Source of the DNA: Nemertoderma westbladi
Lineage: Eukaryota > Xenacoelomorpha > Nemertodermatida > Nemertodermatidae
Assembly (NCBI GenBank): GCA_032718475.1
Contig: JAUCBJ010007908.1
Location: forward strand, 31,626-95,625
Reading direction: 5' to 3'
Length of the DNA: 64,000 nucleotides
Shown in pieces: positions 22,332 to 35,137 of the stretch. Below the pieces are notes generated by a model. The model was not told the DNA's origin and ran no database searches. It saw only the letters and a list, made by a program, of their open reading frames with translations. Within the stretch, counting starts at the first letter, position 1. Each line of letters starts with the position of its first letter. The position numbers were made by a program, and so were the translations under genes.

Positions 22332-23534
22332 TGTAAAAGCCTTTGCTGAATTGCCCCGTTATTTTTATTATCTTTTACATTAAAATACTCTGTAGTTGAT
22401 TTAATAGGTGTAAGAGACCGTATTATTGCTGTATCGGTGTTTTTTAGAGGATCTAAGAGCTATTTCCTCTGTATGTGTACTGTGAAAGGCATAGTTGATG
22501 ATTCTATGGCAATTCCGTGACGCAAAAGGTGATAGCTACTCTTGAACAGTAGTTACTATGACGACGGTTAACAGCTGATATTCATACGTGTTGATTTTCT
22601 TTGTTCTACGGCATCTCTCAGTTCAGTCAGCCAATCAGAGCATTTTTTATGGCTCTTGTAGAGAAATTTCCTAGAAATCAGGCAATGCTTTATGGTGCAG
22701 TGTTTACATTCTGTCCTGGGCCAGGAGAGAGCGGCTTGGGAATATTTTGTGCTTTTCTGTTTTAGCCTAACACTAGTAGGCTTAATTATAAGGACATATA
22801 TCCGTTATCTCAAACCTTACTTACTGACACTGCATACTGTGTAACACTGTGCATACTTTAAACTGTTATACTGCTATTTACTGTCGGTTCTTCATAATAT
22901 GGTTGATGAATTATTATATTTGGAATAACGATAAATAACCCCGAAAACCCAATATTCTTGATATACCGAAGGTAAGAGAGAAAGGTTACATATAACGATT
23001 GTGACTTATGTTAAAGTGGTTTGAAGTGAATCTAATGTTATTTGATAGACCCTACATGATTCGGTCCGTGTTCCTTTTATATGTGACTAAAATCAGTGAA
23101 GATCGGCAGATTAGTGTGCAGTATTGTGCAGCATTGTGTATGAGTGAGACTGATAACGAAGCATTTCCTAAAGAATGCGCCATATATGTGAATTATAACT
23201 AAGCCATATCGTTGTGAGTAGTTTAAGTCATAACTCTGTTTATATAGATAGAGCGCCACGTCCTAAAGGAACTGTTAATATTCCCCGAAGGTGAATAATA
23301 TTGTCAGAGATTATATAATACTGTCAGTCGAATAATACATTAGGCTTACATAGCAATACGATTAAGCCGTCGAACCCAATCTCCCGGGTATATCCAGCGG
23401 GTGAATGATCGCGCACCGATTGGTTTCGACTAGTGTAGTGAATCAAATACTTGTCAGAGGCTAAAAGTGATTTATTATCTAGAAGACATCCTAATTTGGC
23501 GGGTTAAACTGCCAAAGGTCTGAAAGCGCGAACA
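22332..23534 (+). repeat. BEL copy 2 5' LTR
   Basis: Starts TGTAAAAGCC after ctgaa and ends GCGCGAACA. Identity with 36734-37933 begins and ends exactly at these points. The sequence after it (ATAACGGATATTGC) has no TGG-type primer binding site. Confidence 0.96.
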
Positions 23535-25707
23535 ATAACGGATATTGCTTCTGTATTGCAGTAGGCAATAAAGCTGAAGTACCGGCAACCGGTACCCAGT
23601 AGGCCTGACTACCTAACCACCCGGACCGGTACCTACAGCAGTACAGGTACAGCAGTATTATTCGATTTTGATAATTATATACCGGTAGGCCTTAATAATT
23701 AATCAGGGACTGCAGCCCTGGTTTTTTATTGAGATTTTTACTTATTTCTGTCAAGTTTTATTTGTTTGTAGGCCAGTATTGAACAGAAGGCGTGTAAGCC
23801 TGATCAGATTGTACAGACAATTTGTAGGCTGAGCTGTTGTCTGATTGTTGTTAAGTCTGAACGGATTGCAGTGTGTGTAGATCACCTGTCCGATAAAGAA
23901 CGGTTAGGAAGTAGGGGCAGCCAAAGCTGTAAGGTAAACCCCCAACTAAAGAATAAGTCGTACTACTGGGTTAGAACGCATACTACCTAATCATTTCGGA
24001 GTCTGCATGTCCTGTAGTTTATTTAGGCTTGAGAGTAGTCTGCCATCGTTTAGTCTGTACTTTGTTTGTGTAGTCTGTACAGGTAGCGTATAATATTTAT
24101 TTAGATAATTTGTAGGCTGGATAGTTGTCTGGCTGTTATTAGGTCTGAAGGATTGCAGTGTGTGTAGAGCCTCTGTCCGATAAAGAACGGCTAGGAAGTA
24201 GGGGCAGCCAAAGCTGTAAGGTAAACCCCCATCTAAAGAATAAGTCGTACTACTGGGTTAGAACGCATACTACCTAACTCATTTCGGAGTCTGCATGTCC
24301 TGTAGTTTATTTAGGCTTGATAGTAGTCTGTCAGTATTTGGTCTGCATTTTGTTTGAGTGGTTTGTACGCGTAGCGTAATATTTATTATTCAGAGTTTAT
24401 GCGATTATTCGCAACATTCATTCCCCAAGTTTGTTCCTACAATAATTGTGTTTGTTATACATACCGCTATAGTTAAATTAACCCCGGTACTACACGGGCT
24501 GCTTGGCGTAGGTAAAGACTGGTGATTTTGTGCACCGGTCACTCCAGCAGATGCCGTGGTTCTTTTAGCTGTTCAAGTATATTTAACTACTGATTATCTG
24601 TTGTACAAGTACTCGTACCTAATTTAGGGTTTAGTGTACAGTGCTTTCCGAAAGTAATTAGTGTAGGCATTATATTTGTGTTGTAAAGTGGTTGATAGGC
24701 ACGTTCGATTAGCTCTATTAACTTCTAGGTAGGAACACTCCGTGATACATAACGTAGTACCTATAGCGATACGGCTATAGGTCGTCAGGCGGTGGTATTT
24801 TCCTATCTGGACAACGCAGTGTATTTACTACTACGTATTATTTTCAAATACCGCAGTACCCTGTCCGTTGTAATAACCAGAATTCTAACCCTTTGTTAGG
24901 CTGGTTTGTAGACTTCTTGTAAAATTACCCTGAAAATTCGTATTTTGTGTTTTTTGTAAATTTTTGTGTTTATTTAGAGATTGTAATCTCAACCCGAATC
25001 GTACGTAATTTGTAGTATTAAGTAACTTAGGTAAATTAGAATTATTTGTTTTAGTGTCCTATAAGTAACACTTCACTGAAAGCGCACCGCTTTGTGTAGT
25101 GATTACTCCCCAGAAATAATAACATTTATTTCAAACATTGACAAAACCCATTAAAACGGGTATATATATATTATAAATCAAATCTAACGATTTATAAATA
25201 GTAGGCCTACCATACAACCATTAGGTCTCAATATCAGTTGGATTACTGCTCAAATAACAGTATAAAGTAAGTAAAGTAACCAAGTAACCCTAAAATTCAG
25301 GAATTCAATTATTTAAAATAATTGATATACCGGTATTTACGATAGGCCTATTATCTTTATTTCTATAAATTTAGGCTGAAATTATACCGGTACTTGTAAT
25401 TAATTCTAGTCCAGAATTATATATACTACAAACTGTAAGCTGTATACCGGTATTCCCGATAGGCCTATTATATATTTATATATATTTGTGCTAAAATTAT
25501 ACCGGTATTCTGTGATAAACCTAGTCTGTAATAATACTTATATAGTTATATATACTATAAGCATACCGGTATTCTAATATATTATATATATCACGCTACA
25601 CTGAGTAGCAGTACCGGTAATTAATTACTAGGCTAGCAGTTAACTCTGAATTACTAGACTTGCTTAAACTGTAATATAGCAGTAGGCATTCAACTGTGCA
25701 AACCAAC
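23535..25707 (+). other. BEL copy 2 5' leader
   Basis: Untranslated 2.2-kb leader with no supportable gene. It contains a two-copy tandem repeat of about 290 bp (23818-24392), the hairpin described for copy 1, several ACCGGT palindromes and the 122-bp duplication before gag. It may hold packaging or initiation signals, but none can be assigned. Confidence 0.8.
23818..24392 (+). repeat. ~290-bp tandem duplication in BEL leader
   Basis: Units begin AATTTGTAGGCTG near 23818 and 24107. Both contain GTCCGATAAAGAACGG, then a GGGG-CAGC-CAAA-GCTG...CCCC foldable segment, then GTACTACTGGGTTAGAACGC. The window's first bases correspond to the second unit in copy 1. Confidence 0.9.
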
Positions 25708-28700
25708 ATGTCTGATACTAAACAGAACCTGTCAGACAGTTTATTAGATGTAACTATCTGCGACTCAGATAGAGGCGTAGAACCGTCTAGTCGTAAGTTC
25801 AGTTCACCTCCCACTGTGAGGAAGGTCATCCCTCCTGTAGTAATAACAGAACCTAGGCTGGTCCAACATCGTAGGTCTATCATAGGCACTCGAGCTCAGG
25901 TCAAGCGGGACCAAGAAGCAGCAGAACAGCAACAACCCGCGAGCCAAGAACTTACTTCTCAACGGCCCAACAGCTCCAGTAGTGAGGATACTGTAGAACT
26001 GACACCAGAACGCGGAGCAAAGATGATGGATGCGGTTTATTCGGATCCCCTTCTCATCCTTCCTGCAGCCGTACTCACTAGGTTATTGATTGCGGTGGAA
26101 GAACACCAGATCGATTGGGCGAGAAGTCAGCGATCAACTAGAGATAGTTATGCGGGATACACGAGGGAAGAACTGAAGTCTATTGTCGAGTCGCAATGGA
26201 ACTTCCCCGGACCCGGACTCCCGTTTGATTTATCAGAAGCTGCCTGGGAAGACATACACCGGATGGGAGTAGCCAAGGAAACCATCGATCCAGCTGTGTG
26301 GAAGAGGTCCGCAGCCGGATACGCACAGGGATTCTTCAGCTCTATGGAGCGAGTAGAAAAACAACTGTTACAACAACCTCAAGGACCTCAAGAGTGGGGA
26401 CAACTGCTTTATCAAGTTAGAGAAAGAATTCTGCGAATTAGGCTAATATTATCAGCCTTTGAAGAGGCTTCTAAAAGAAGACAAGACACGTCGTTGCAAG
26501 TTGCCGTAAAGACTTGGTTTCAACGGGTGAGTCGCCAGGTTCAAGGAACAGCTCAGTGGAAAGATCAGCTGGAGGAGCGCTCAACCCATGGAGAATCAAC
26601 AGACGCTACTTTTTCCCAAGTGGAAAGTGAAGCGACGGCAGAGAAACCGCATAAGAGGGATGCCATTGACATCTATCTGTCAGACTATCAACGTTTTGTA
26701 GGAGATGAAGAGTTGAGGAGAAGGTTAGCGGGACTTAGTCCTAATAGTGAAGGAGCCCAGCGTGTGTTGGATGCAATTGATGTGGATAGGTTAGCGGCGA
26801 ACCAAGCTAAATTCGATGAACAACTCCGCATCGCTAGAGACCAAGAAGAAAAAGTAAGGAAAAAACGTATAGAAGACAGAAAGATAGCAGCAGTGGCAGA
26901 GGCAGAAAGAAAAGCGACCTTGGCAGCGGCAGCAGCAGAAGCAGAGGCAGAGGCAAAAGCGGCAGCAGCGGCAGCGGCAGAGGCAAAAGCGGCAGCGGTG
27001 GCGGAAGCAGAACGGAGAGCGGCTGAAGAGATCGCCCAACTGGAGTTGGAAAATCTTCAAGAGAAGCAAGACGACTTCAGTAAACAGTTAACAGCTAGTA
27101 ATATGCAGATGATGAATCGATCTACTCCCAAAAGACAGGGTTATACATCATCTGAGGAAGGCGATACCACCGACACTGAAGGCGGAGGAAATCGATCTCG
27201 CCTAAGCAGACGTAAAAGAACATTCCACCATCAGAAATTGCCTGATTTGCCTCCAGCTGTTAGAAGGCAACTAAATAACACCAACTTAGCGAGTACAGAA
27301 CCCACAGACCAAATAATTACAATAGAGAGACTCCCTACTATAGTAGATGAGCCTGAAATAATTAGGCCTGTTCCTGAAGCTACCCTTTCGGTCGTAGAGA
27401 CACCTGTACTCCCTGAACCTACCTCTCAATTCCCGTTGCACAGCACTAAGCTACCTGTGCCCAGCAGAACAGCCCATGAGACAGTTCATGCTCTGGACTC
27501 CGAGCGAAATATTCATGATTTGTCGCCCGTTGTCCCTCGTCCGCCCGCTACAACGTTGGCGGATCCCGTTTCGGCGGTTGATTGGGTGGACGAGAGACGG
27601 CGGGGGATGGACATTCTCCTCGGAAAGATGGAGGAGAATCAAAGGCGCTCCTCCCAACAGGTCCGAGAGTTAGAAGGGACTGTTCAACAGTTAAAGGGAA
27701 CCGTAAAGGAAAGTAGGTTAGAGTTGCAGGAAGTGCAGCAAAATATTGCACTAGAACGTGATAAATTAGTAAATTTACAAAAGGGTATACCACCACCCCT
27801 TGTAACAATGTGTCAACCTGTTAGGTCTGAAGTATCTCGTGCGCAAGGTGTGGAGCCTACACGCATCTATACTGCTAGCGAAGTAGAAACTCCTATAGTG
27901 AACCCTATTAAGGGTAATTATAGACCTGTTGATAATGATATTCCCTATAGACCGGATCATAATCCGAGAAATTTATATACCGATAACTCGATATTAAATA
28001 ACATGATGGCCCAAGAAAGTTTTACGCGTCAAATGGCTAGAACCGAAGCCCGGCAAGCGGTAAAAGTGGGAGAGATCGTCAAGTTCAATGGAGATGAGAT
28101 GAAATGGTTACCTTTTAATGAATATTACAAAGATAACATACAGAACTCTGTCCTATCTAATGGAGAGAAACTAAGATTCCTCATCGAGTGCTTGGAAGGA
28201 TCTCCCAAGTTAATGGCGTTAAAGTTTATTGGACATCCAGACGGATTAAGACAAGTTTGGGATACACTAAACATCAGGTATGGTAATAGGAATAACATAG
28301 CTGGGTATTTGTATGCAAAGTTGGTAGCGCCCCGAAAGTTTATTAGCAGCGGAATTATAGAGTTTTCCGATGAGATTCAGGAGATCTGTAGACAATTAGA
28401 TTGGCTAGGTAAGTCTCATGAGTATCAGAATGCTATGGTTATTAGAGCAGTGGCTTCTACTTTACCGAAGGGTGGAGTAGGTACACGCTGGGATAAGAAA
28501 GTGTTATATATGATGGAACAACAACGACGAGACCCTACCATGGCTGATCTCATGTCATTCCTAGATGGAGAAGTGAAATTACAGCTCCTGAAACTGTCCA
28601 GAGAGAAGACACCGGAAAACAAGGTAAGTGAAAAACCCGTCTCTAGGAGAAAGATAACACCAGTGTGTTATACAGACGACGGCGAAAGCCAGACTTCTCA

Positions 28701-30081
28701 AGGAGAAGATAGCGGGAAAGACACTGATAGATCTTATTACGTAAATAAAATGCCTAAAGATCAGGTAAGTAAATTCAAGTCTCGAACAAATGACAGGAGA
28801 GAACAGGTAAGAAAAACTCCTCCTACGTCTCCCAAGAGAATTCAGGTGAGAAAGCCCGAAGAAAAAGCAAGTGTACACAATGTGACTCAGAGTAAGGTGA
28901 GTAACATCAAACCGAAATGTGCGCTATGTGACGGGACCCATCGCTTAAATATGTGTGATGAATTTCTAAAGAAATCATTAACTGAGAGACGTGACGTCAT
29001 GTGGGATAAGCGGTTATGTTATAATTGCCTCAGACAAGGACACCAACGGCGAACCTGTTACTCTGACATAAGGTGTGCAAAGTGTGGTGCGAAACATCAT
29101 ATCTTGTTGCACGCTGAATTCGAGCGAAATAGTCCGAATCAGGTAAGTGATTCCGAACTACATGTCCAATTCAGTGATGTGAACGACACTGATCAATCTG
29201 AGATGGAAGGATTCTATACGGACGAGTTCTCCGACGAAAACGAATCCTGTTACATGATAAATACCGCAGTGTATCGAGCACTCACATATGAAAAAGATAC
29301 AGACAGCGACTTCACTCTAACTACTTCTGATCGACAACCATCTTGGAAAGAGCCATCTTCCAATGTAGGGATCCGAGAGTTTCCTGTGGTGCAGATAAGG
29401 GTTCACGGACCTAAACGGAGTTATGTAGTGAACGCCCTCCTTGACTCCGGTAGTACAGGAACATTCATCAACAAAGAGCTAGCCGAAGACATATTTTCTG
29501 GACAACCCATGTTCCGAACTAAGCTAAACATGTCAGGCATTATGCAAGTTTGGAAATCTACATTAACAGCGGATTATTATGTAGGCGCGTTGTCCACCCC
29601 CCAGGACGAACTAGGAGAACATAGCATAAGGTCAGTGAAAATGGTAGCTATAAAGAACTTCGCTACTACTCAAGCAGACCTTTATAATTGGGACGAGGAT
29701 GAGAGCATCCAACATCTTAACATACCTCGATTCCAGACTGATTATCCTGGAGTGCAAATACTCATCGGCCAAAACGCGCATGAGGCGCTGGAGACATTAG
29801 AGAAACGGCCTGCTCAACCGCAACCACTACAGATCTATGCGGTAAGAACTAGAGTAGGTTGGTACTTTACTGGCCCTTCCCGTGGAACACTCAGAGAAAG
29901 ACTACCGCAAGAGCGCGTCTGCCAGGTGAGTGAATGGGAAGATGATACTAGTGAGGGAGACGATTTAACTGAGGGAACCCCATACTCCTCAGATAACGAC
30001 GACGTTCACCAGCTTTTTGATGAGGAGAATACCATCGATCTCCTTAAGGAAAACGAGGCTTGGCAAAACCAAGTGAACTAA
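25708..30081 (+). CDS. BEL copy 2 Gag and protease
   Basis: ATG 25708 (MSDTKQNLSD), about 1457 codons, in one frame. A long N-terminal region is followed by an Ala/Glu coiled-coil-like tract (about 26880-27060) that is shorter than in copy 1. Next come a Gag core with FNGDEMKWLPFNEYY (about 28085), which resembles the DUF1759 Gag region of BEL/Pao, and zinc knuckles CALC (about 28917), CYNC (about 29018) and CAKC (about 29080). The retroviral-type aspartic protease site LLDSGSTG is near 29440. The frame stops at TAA 30079-30081 only because a deletion relative to copy 1 fused two segments. Copy 1 lacks 14 residues that copy 2 has near 27640. The early frameshift of copy 1 is absent here. Confidence 0.93.
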   Translation: MSDTKQNLSDSLLDVTICDSDRGVEPSSRKFSSPPTVRKVIPPVVITEPRLVQHRRSIIGTRAQVKRDQEAAEQQQPASQELTSQRPNSSSSEDTVELTPERGAKMMDAVYSDPLLILPAAVLTRLLIAVEEHQIDWARSQRSTRDSYAGYTREELKSIVESQWNFPGPGLPFDLSEAAWEDIHRMGVAKETIDPAVWKRSAAGYAQGFFSSMERVEKQLLQQPQGPQEWGQLLYQVRERILRIRLILSAFEEASKRRQDTSLQVAVKTWFQRVSRQVQGTAQWKDQLEERSTHGESTDATFSQVESEATAEKPHKRDAIDIYLSDYQRFVGDEELRRRLAGLSPNSEGAQRVLDAIDVDRLAANQAKFDEQLRIARDQEEKVRKKRIEDRKIAAVAEAERKATLAAAAAEAEAEAKAAAAAAAEAKAAAVAEAERRAAEEIAQLELENLQEKQDDFSKQLTASNMQMMNRSTPKRQGYTSSEEGDTTDTEGGGNRSRLSRRKRTFHHQKLPDLPPAVRRQLNNTNLASTEPTDQIITIERLPTIVDEPEIIRPVPEATLSVVETPVLPEPTSQFPLHSTKLPVPSRTAHETVHALDSERNIHDLSPVVPRPPATTLADPVSAVDWVDERRRGMDILLGKMEENQRRSSQQVRELEGTVQQLKGTVKESRLELQEVQQNIALERDKLVNLQKGIPPPLVTMCQPVRSEVSRAQGVEPTRIYTASEVETPIVNPIKGNYRPVDNDIPYRPDHNPRNLYTDNSILNNMMAQESFTRQMARTEARQAVKVGEIVKFNGDEMKWLPFNEYYKDNIQNSVLSNGEKLRFLIECLEGSPKLMALKFIGHPDGLRQVWDTLNIRYGNRNNIAGYLYAKLVAPRKFISSGIIEFSDEIQEICRQLDWLGKSHEYQNAMVIRAVASTLPKGGVGTRWDKKVLYMMEQQRRDPTMADLMSFLDGEVKLQLLKLSREKTPENKVSEKPVSRRKITPVCYTDDGESQTSQGEDSGKDTDRSYYVNKMPKDQVSKFKSRTNDRREQVRKTPPTSPKRIQVRKPEEKASVHNVTQSKVSNIKPKCALCDGTHRLNMCDEFLKKSLTERRDVMWDKRLCYNCLRQGHQRRTCYSDIRCAKCGAKHHILLHAEFERNSPNQVSDSELHVQFSDVNDTDQSEMEGFYTDEFSDENESCYMINTAVYRALTYEKDTDSDFTLTTSDRQPSWKEPSSNVGIREFPVVQIRVHGPKRSYVVNALLDSGSTGTFINKELAEDIFSGQPMFRTKLNMSGIMQVWKSTLTADYYVGALSTPQDELGEHSIRSVKMVAIKNFATTQADLYNWDEDESIQHLNIPRFQTDYPGVQILIGQNAHEALETLEKRPAQPQPLQIYAVRTRVGWYFTGPSRGTLRERLPQERVCQVSEWEDDTSEGDDLTEGTPYSSDNDDVHQLFDEENTIDLLKENEAWQNQVN

Positions 30082-33000
30082 TTCTTCAGCTAAAGAAATG
30101 TATCAAACACAGCTAGAGAAATTTATTAGTAAGGGATACGCGGAGAGAGTACCGGAAGAAACACCTGTGACTGAAAGAACGTATTACTTAACTCACCATT
30201 ACGTTCCTAAACCCGGTAAACCACATGAAGTGAGAGTAGTGTTTGATGGCTCCGCTCTTTACATGGGTCAATCCCTTAACTCTGAATTGTTACCCGGACC
30301 CAACTTACTTCAATCTTTGTTGGGAATTCTTTTAAGATTGAGACAATATTCGATTGCTTTCGCCTCCGATATAGAAGGCATGTTCTTACAAGTCAAAGTG
30401 TTAGATAGGGATCGAGATAGTCTACGATTTCTGTGGTGGCCCGAAGGAGACCTCAACCAGAAACCGGTGGAGTACTGGATGACCATCCAGGCCTTTGGGA
30501 TAATCTCAAGCCCTTCCAACGCCTGTTCGGTAGTGCGTACCACTGCAGAGGACAATCGAGAGGCCTTCTCTAAGGAAGTGATCGACAACATCAAGTGGGA
30601 CATATACATGGACGACAATCTGAAGTCCCTTCCATCAGTTGAGGAAGCCATTGAGGTCGCTAAAGGAACGGTAGAGTGCTTAAAAAGAGGTGGGTTTCGA
30701 TTAACGAAATTCACCAGCAACTCCCGTGAGTTTCTGGAGTCGATCCCTGCGGAAGATCGAGGGGCGAAAGATCTAGATTTGATCAAAGATGATCTGCCAG
30801 AAACCAAGACACTCGGCTTGAAATGGGACACAGAGCGAGATATCCTGTTTTTTCAGCTAAAACAGCGAGATAATCCAGTTCGAACCAAACAGATTTGCTT
30901 AAGTATACTGAGCACTTATTTCGATCCATTGGGATTTATTAGCCCAGTTATATTGATTGCTCGTAGTTTGGTACAACAAATGTGGCTTGAAAACCACTCA
31001 TGGGACGATCCACTTAAGGGAGAATTATTAAAGAAGTGGATGAAATGGGAAGATTCTCTGCCGGCTATCGAGGATTTTATAATTTCCCGTTCATATTTTG
31101 GTCATGTTCTCCCTACGTATTCCTATCAACTCCATGTGTTTGGAGACGCCAGCGATATGGGAATAGGTATAGTAGCCTATCTAAGAGTGGAAACTCTGGA
31201 TGGAATCAAAGTCGCCTTGGTTACTTCTAAGGCATTAATCAACAACAAGTTGAAAGTTCCTCGAGCGGAGTTAAAAGCGGCTCTATACGCTACAGCCATC
31301 GGCCGGAATGTAACAGAACAGATTGACTATCCATTAGAGAAAACTGTCTATTGGACCGACGCTTTACTCGTGTTAGAGTATATAACCAATGAAGTCTGTC
31401 AGTTCAGCGTCTTCGTTACCAACAGAGTAGCCATCATACTTAGTCGCACGACGATGGACCAATGGAGACATTGCCCCGGAACGATTAATCCAGCAGACAT
31501 CGCTTCCCGAGGAGCGACTCCAAAGGAATTGGTAAATACTCCCGAATGGTTAGGTGGACCCGACTTTCTCTACCGAGAAGAAGAAGAATGGCCTCCCCAT
31601 CTCACAACAGCAGAGATCAGACAGGCCAAGGGAGCGGAGAAAGTTAAACCCAAAACTCGAGCGAGTAAATCGAAGTTGTTTAAACCTGCGGTTGATCTAT
31701 CTGTATTATTTACTTCCGGAGAGGATGCTTTGGATCAGAAACCCACCGCCACGACTAAAGAAGTCTTGGAAATCCGTGACAAGGATTGGAAATCTGGAAT
31801 ACCAGATATCGCGCAAGGACTCTCACCCCTCTTGCAGAGAGCGATACGTCACTACAGCTCCTGGAATCGGCTCTGTAAAGCCGTCACCTATTTAAAACGA
31901 TGTTTTCATCATCGTTACTCCGGGACAAAGACCAATAGTGATGATGCTCCATCAACGTCTGCAAGAGTCCATGTTGTTAAAGATCTTCCCAAATACAAGA
32001 TATCCGACAGGTTTCTAAAGGAGAAGATCAGTTACCAGGAGCATGATGAAACCAACAAACAGATGCTGAGACTCCTACAATGCTATGAAGATCCCGATAA
32101 GTATTTCCTGTTGTTAAGAAATCCGCAGATGCGCTTAAGGGATCGCTTCTCGAGTACCATGATAGATGGGTTAATCCGTGTTGGAGGCAGGCTTACCAAC
32201 GCCCCATTATCCTTTGACACTAAATTTCCCATACTCATTAGAAATCTTGACATACAAATCAAGATGATTGTAGATGTTCATAGCAAACTGTATCATGCTG
32301 GAAGAGAACGAGTTCTGAGCGAAATTCGAACTCGCTTCTATTTTTATAAACCCCGTAGGGCTCTGAACCAAGTCCTTAGGAACTGCATACCCTGTAGGAA
32401 AGCATTCAGTAGGCCTTTGACACAGCGAGAGGCAAAATTACCTAGGGAAAGAGTAAGCTTCTACGAACCACCCTTTACTAATACCGGTGTGGATTTATTT
32501 GGCCCTATTGAAGTATATCGTGCCCGGACGATAGTCAAGAGATGGTGTGTCATCTTCGTTTGTATGACTTGTAGAGCTATCCATCTCGATATGGTAAACG
32601 ATCTATCCACCAACAGCTTCGTGTTGAGTTTACGACGACAGATCGCTCGTTTCGGAACCAGTAACACGATGAGATCGGATAAGGGAACGAACTTCATTGG
32701 CGCCCACAACGAAATTCAAGCTTACGTAAAGGACTGGAACAAAAGACAGGTGGACGATCAGCTAAAGATAACAGCGTCTAGCTGGACCTTCAACGCCGCC
32801 GACGCCCCTTGGTGGGGAGGAAGTTGGGAGAGATTGATTAGGAGCGTGAAGACTGCGTTCCACTTTATTGTACCTTGTCGCGCTTATCTCACCGACGAAC
32901 TATTGCGGACATTAATGGAGGAAATCGCCGCCTATCTCAACGAAAGACCGCTTATGCCAGTCTCTTCAAGTCCTGATTCCCTGGAAGCGCTAACACCCGC

Positions 33001-33490
33001 GCACTTTCTACTGAAGAAACCCGTAGCCATGCTCCCACGATCGGAGATCACAGACGGAGACGAGTACTGCCGTCAAACCTGGCAACTTATGCAGTTGCTA
33101 TCCCGTCGTTTCGCTGACCATTTCGAGAAACATTACCTGCCCACTCTACAACTTCGAACTAAGTGGTTTGCGCAGCAAGAAAACGTCAGCGCTGGAGACA
33201 TGGTGCTTATTGTGGACCCCGATCTCCCACGTAAGCGATGGCAAACAGGACGTATCATCGAGACTTATATCTCGAGCGATGGTTTGGTGCGATCAGTAGA
33301 ACTCGTCGTCATGCGGCGTAACTTTAAGAAACCAGGGATAGTCTTTGAGACTCAACAGCTCAACTGCCCAGTGGGTCGTTTATGTTTACTGGAAAGAGAC
33401 AGAGAGCTCTCCGGAAACTATGGAAGGCAAGAAACTCTTCCCACGACCACTTCCCTAATCCAACCGACATCTAGGGACTCCCCAACTTAA
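30082..33490 (+). pseudogene. BEL copy 2 RT, RNase H and integrase, cut off from Gag
   Basis: Open from about 30098 to TAA 33490, but in a different frame from Gag. Relative to copy 1, 322 bp (5871-6192 there) are missing at 30070-30073, with a 2-bp ct microhomology; 322 is not a multiple of three. The deletion also removes the protease-RT linker and the start of RT. The rest looks intact: RT Asp in ASDIEGMF at 30368, YMDD at 30605-30616, RNase H-like FGDASDMG near 31141, integrase HHCC (HSKLYHAG, CIPC) at 32279-32395, and catalytic Asp 32492, Asp 32678 and Glu 32828. A DUF5641-like C-terminus spans about 33110-33400. The ATG at 30098 is not a native start. Catalytic residues survive, but expression as a fusion is lost. 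Confidence 0.93.
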
Positions 33491-34936
33491 TATCGTTCGG
33501 AGTGGGCGTGTGACTCTATTATTTTATATTATTTAATTATTTTTATATTTATGTATGTATTACTATGTAATTTTATTATAATCGTTTTATTTAATTTAGT
33601 AGAATATTATTTAGCGATTATTTAGTAGAATAGTGCAATATATTCGTGTTTATTGCGTACGTAATTACTTATATTATATTTAGTGTGACGGTGAGAAACA
33701 AGTGTTTTTCTCTTTCCTTACTGTCCGTATTATATTATAAATACGTAACTACAGTAAGATGAAATGTCCGTACTTATTAAAGTACAATAAAGCCACTACT
33801 ATATTCAAGTATTATTGGTAGGCAGAGTATTAGGAATGCAAAGTTCAGATCCTCGTGTCTCGGCTAAACCAAGCTCTGGGTAGACCTTGGAAACGACTTG
33901 CCTCTTCACACTGACATTGCTTCGTGCGATATTGCTCTCATACCGTATATTAAATAATACATATAGTAGCGTGATGTCCCTTTAACAGTAGCATATAACG
34001 CAAAATAAATCTGTTAAACCCTTTGACCATCTGTAATTCTAGTCGATTAAGATATCGCGGCACCCACCGATATACTTGAAAGACAAATTCTAGAATCAGT
34101 GGTTAACGTCCCCAGACAAGTTCTGGAATAAATCGGTGCCCATCTCAAATATTAATTATTTAATATTTGCAAATCTAATAAATCAAAATCTGTAAAATTC
34201 AGATCCTTCAACAATTCTAGTCAATTAAGATATCGTAGCATTTACCGATATTCTTAAAAGGACAATTTTCATAGAATTAAGGATCTTGTGTCCCCAGACA
34301 TGTTCTAGACTCAAAATATGTCCATTTAATTATCAAATAATAAAATTTCAGGGAATAAATTTAAATTCATGCCTTTTAATGAATTTAATAAATTGCCATT
34401 TTTACGCAATTTATAACATTCCCAAAATTCCATTAATTAATAGATCAAGGGAGCGGAGATTTGTCTTATTATGAGTATGAGTGTGCGAAAGTCTCCCAAA
34501 CATGGTCAATAGCCGATAAAATTCATAAAGTCATGTATCAAACAGGACATTGACTATTAAAGAATTACTATTAAATAACATCCCAGATCTGTATGCATTG
34601 GAATTACCCTAATTCTACCGCTAGCTTTGCATAATGTCACCATGGCAACAACCACGCTAGAATTAGAATTGAGTTAAAAGAACAATAGAAAGCTTGTCCC
34701 ATTGAATAGCATAGGGAATAAATAGCGCACTGCTAGTATCCAAGGATACATAATAATACAGTGACATTCTGGAAGGCATTGACTAACGGACAAATGGCCC
34801 GAATGTGCGTAGTTGTGACCAGTTGTGTGGTATTTGTGAGTTTATAGGTGAATGTTACTGCTAAAGTGTGTTTACAGTAGCTAGTCGCAATCGTGAAAGT
34901 AACCTAACTCTCCAAGGAAAACCTGAAGTACATCTA
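33491..34936 (+). other. Non-coding spacer between pol and ORF3a, BEL copy 2
   Basis: Collinear with 9593-11040 of copy 1 at high identity. No gene is seen. The two-unit duplication (ATTCTAGTC-RATTAAGATATCG) recurs near 34035 and 34214. Confidence 0.8.
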
Positions 34937-35094
34937 AGCCTTTGGGACGGACAGTGGAGTGACTTGTGCCGGTTGTCATTGTCGTTGTGCGGCTACGTCG
35001 TTGGCGAAAGTACAGCGGCGACGACACATCGGCGCTGAGGATCTCGCACTGTCTGGGGGCTGATTGGGGTAGGCAGCGACGCTCGCTAGCCTAA
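34937..35094 (+). promoter_or_regulatory. Conserved structured RNA module, BEL copy 2
   Basis: CGGACAGTG (34948-34956) pairs with CACTGTCTG (35047-35055), with a G-U where copy 1 has Watson-Crick pairing. The central arms ending at 34990 and starting at 35010 pair over about 15 of 17 positions around the same 19-nt loop. TAGGC (35070-35074) pairs with GCCTA (35089-35093). The module ends 44 nt before the ORF3a ATG at 35138. Confidence 0.7.
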
Positions 35095-35137
35095 ATATAA
35101 ACTCATTATAATATTAATAAACTCATATATAGCAGAT

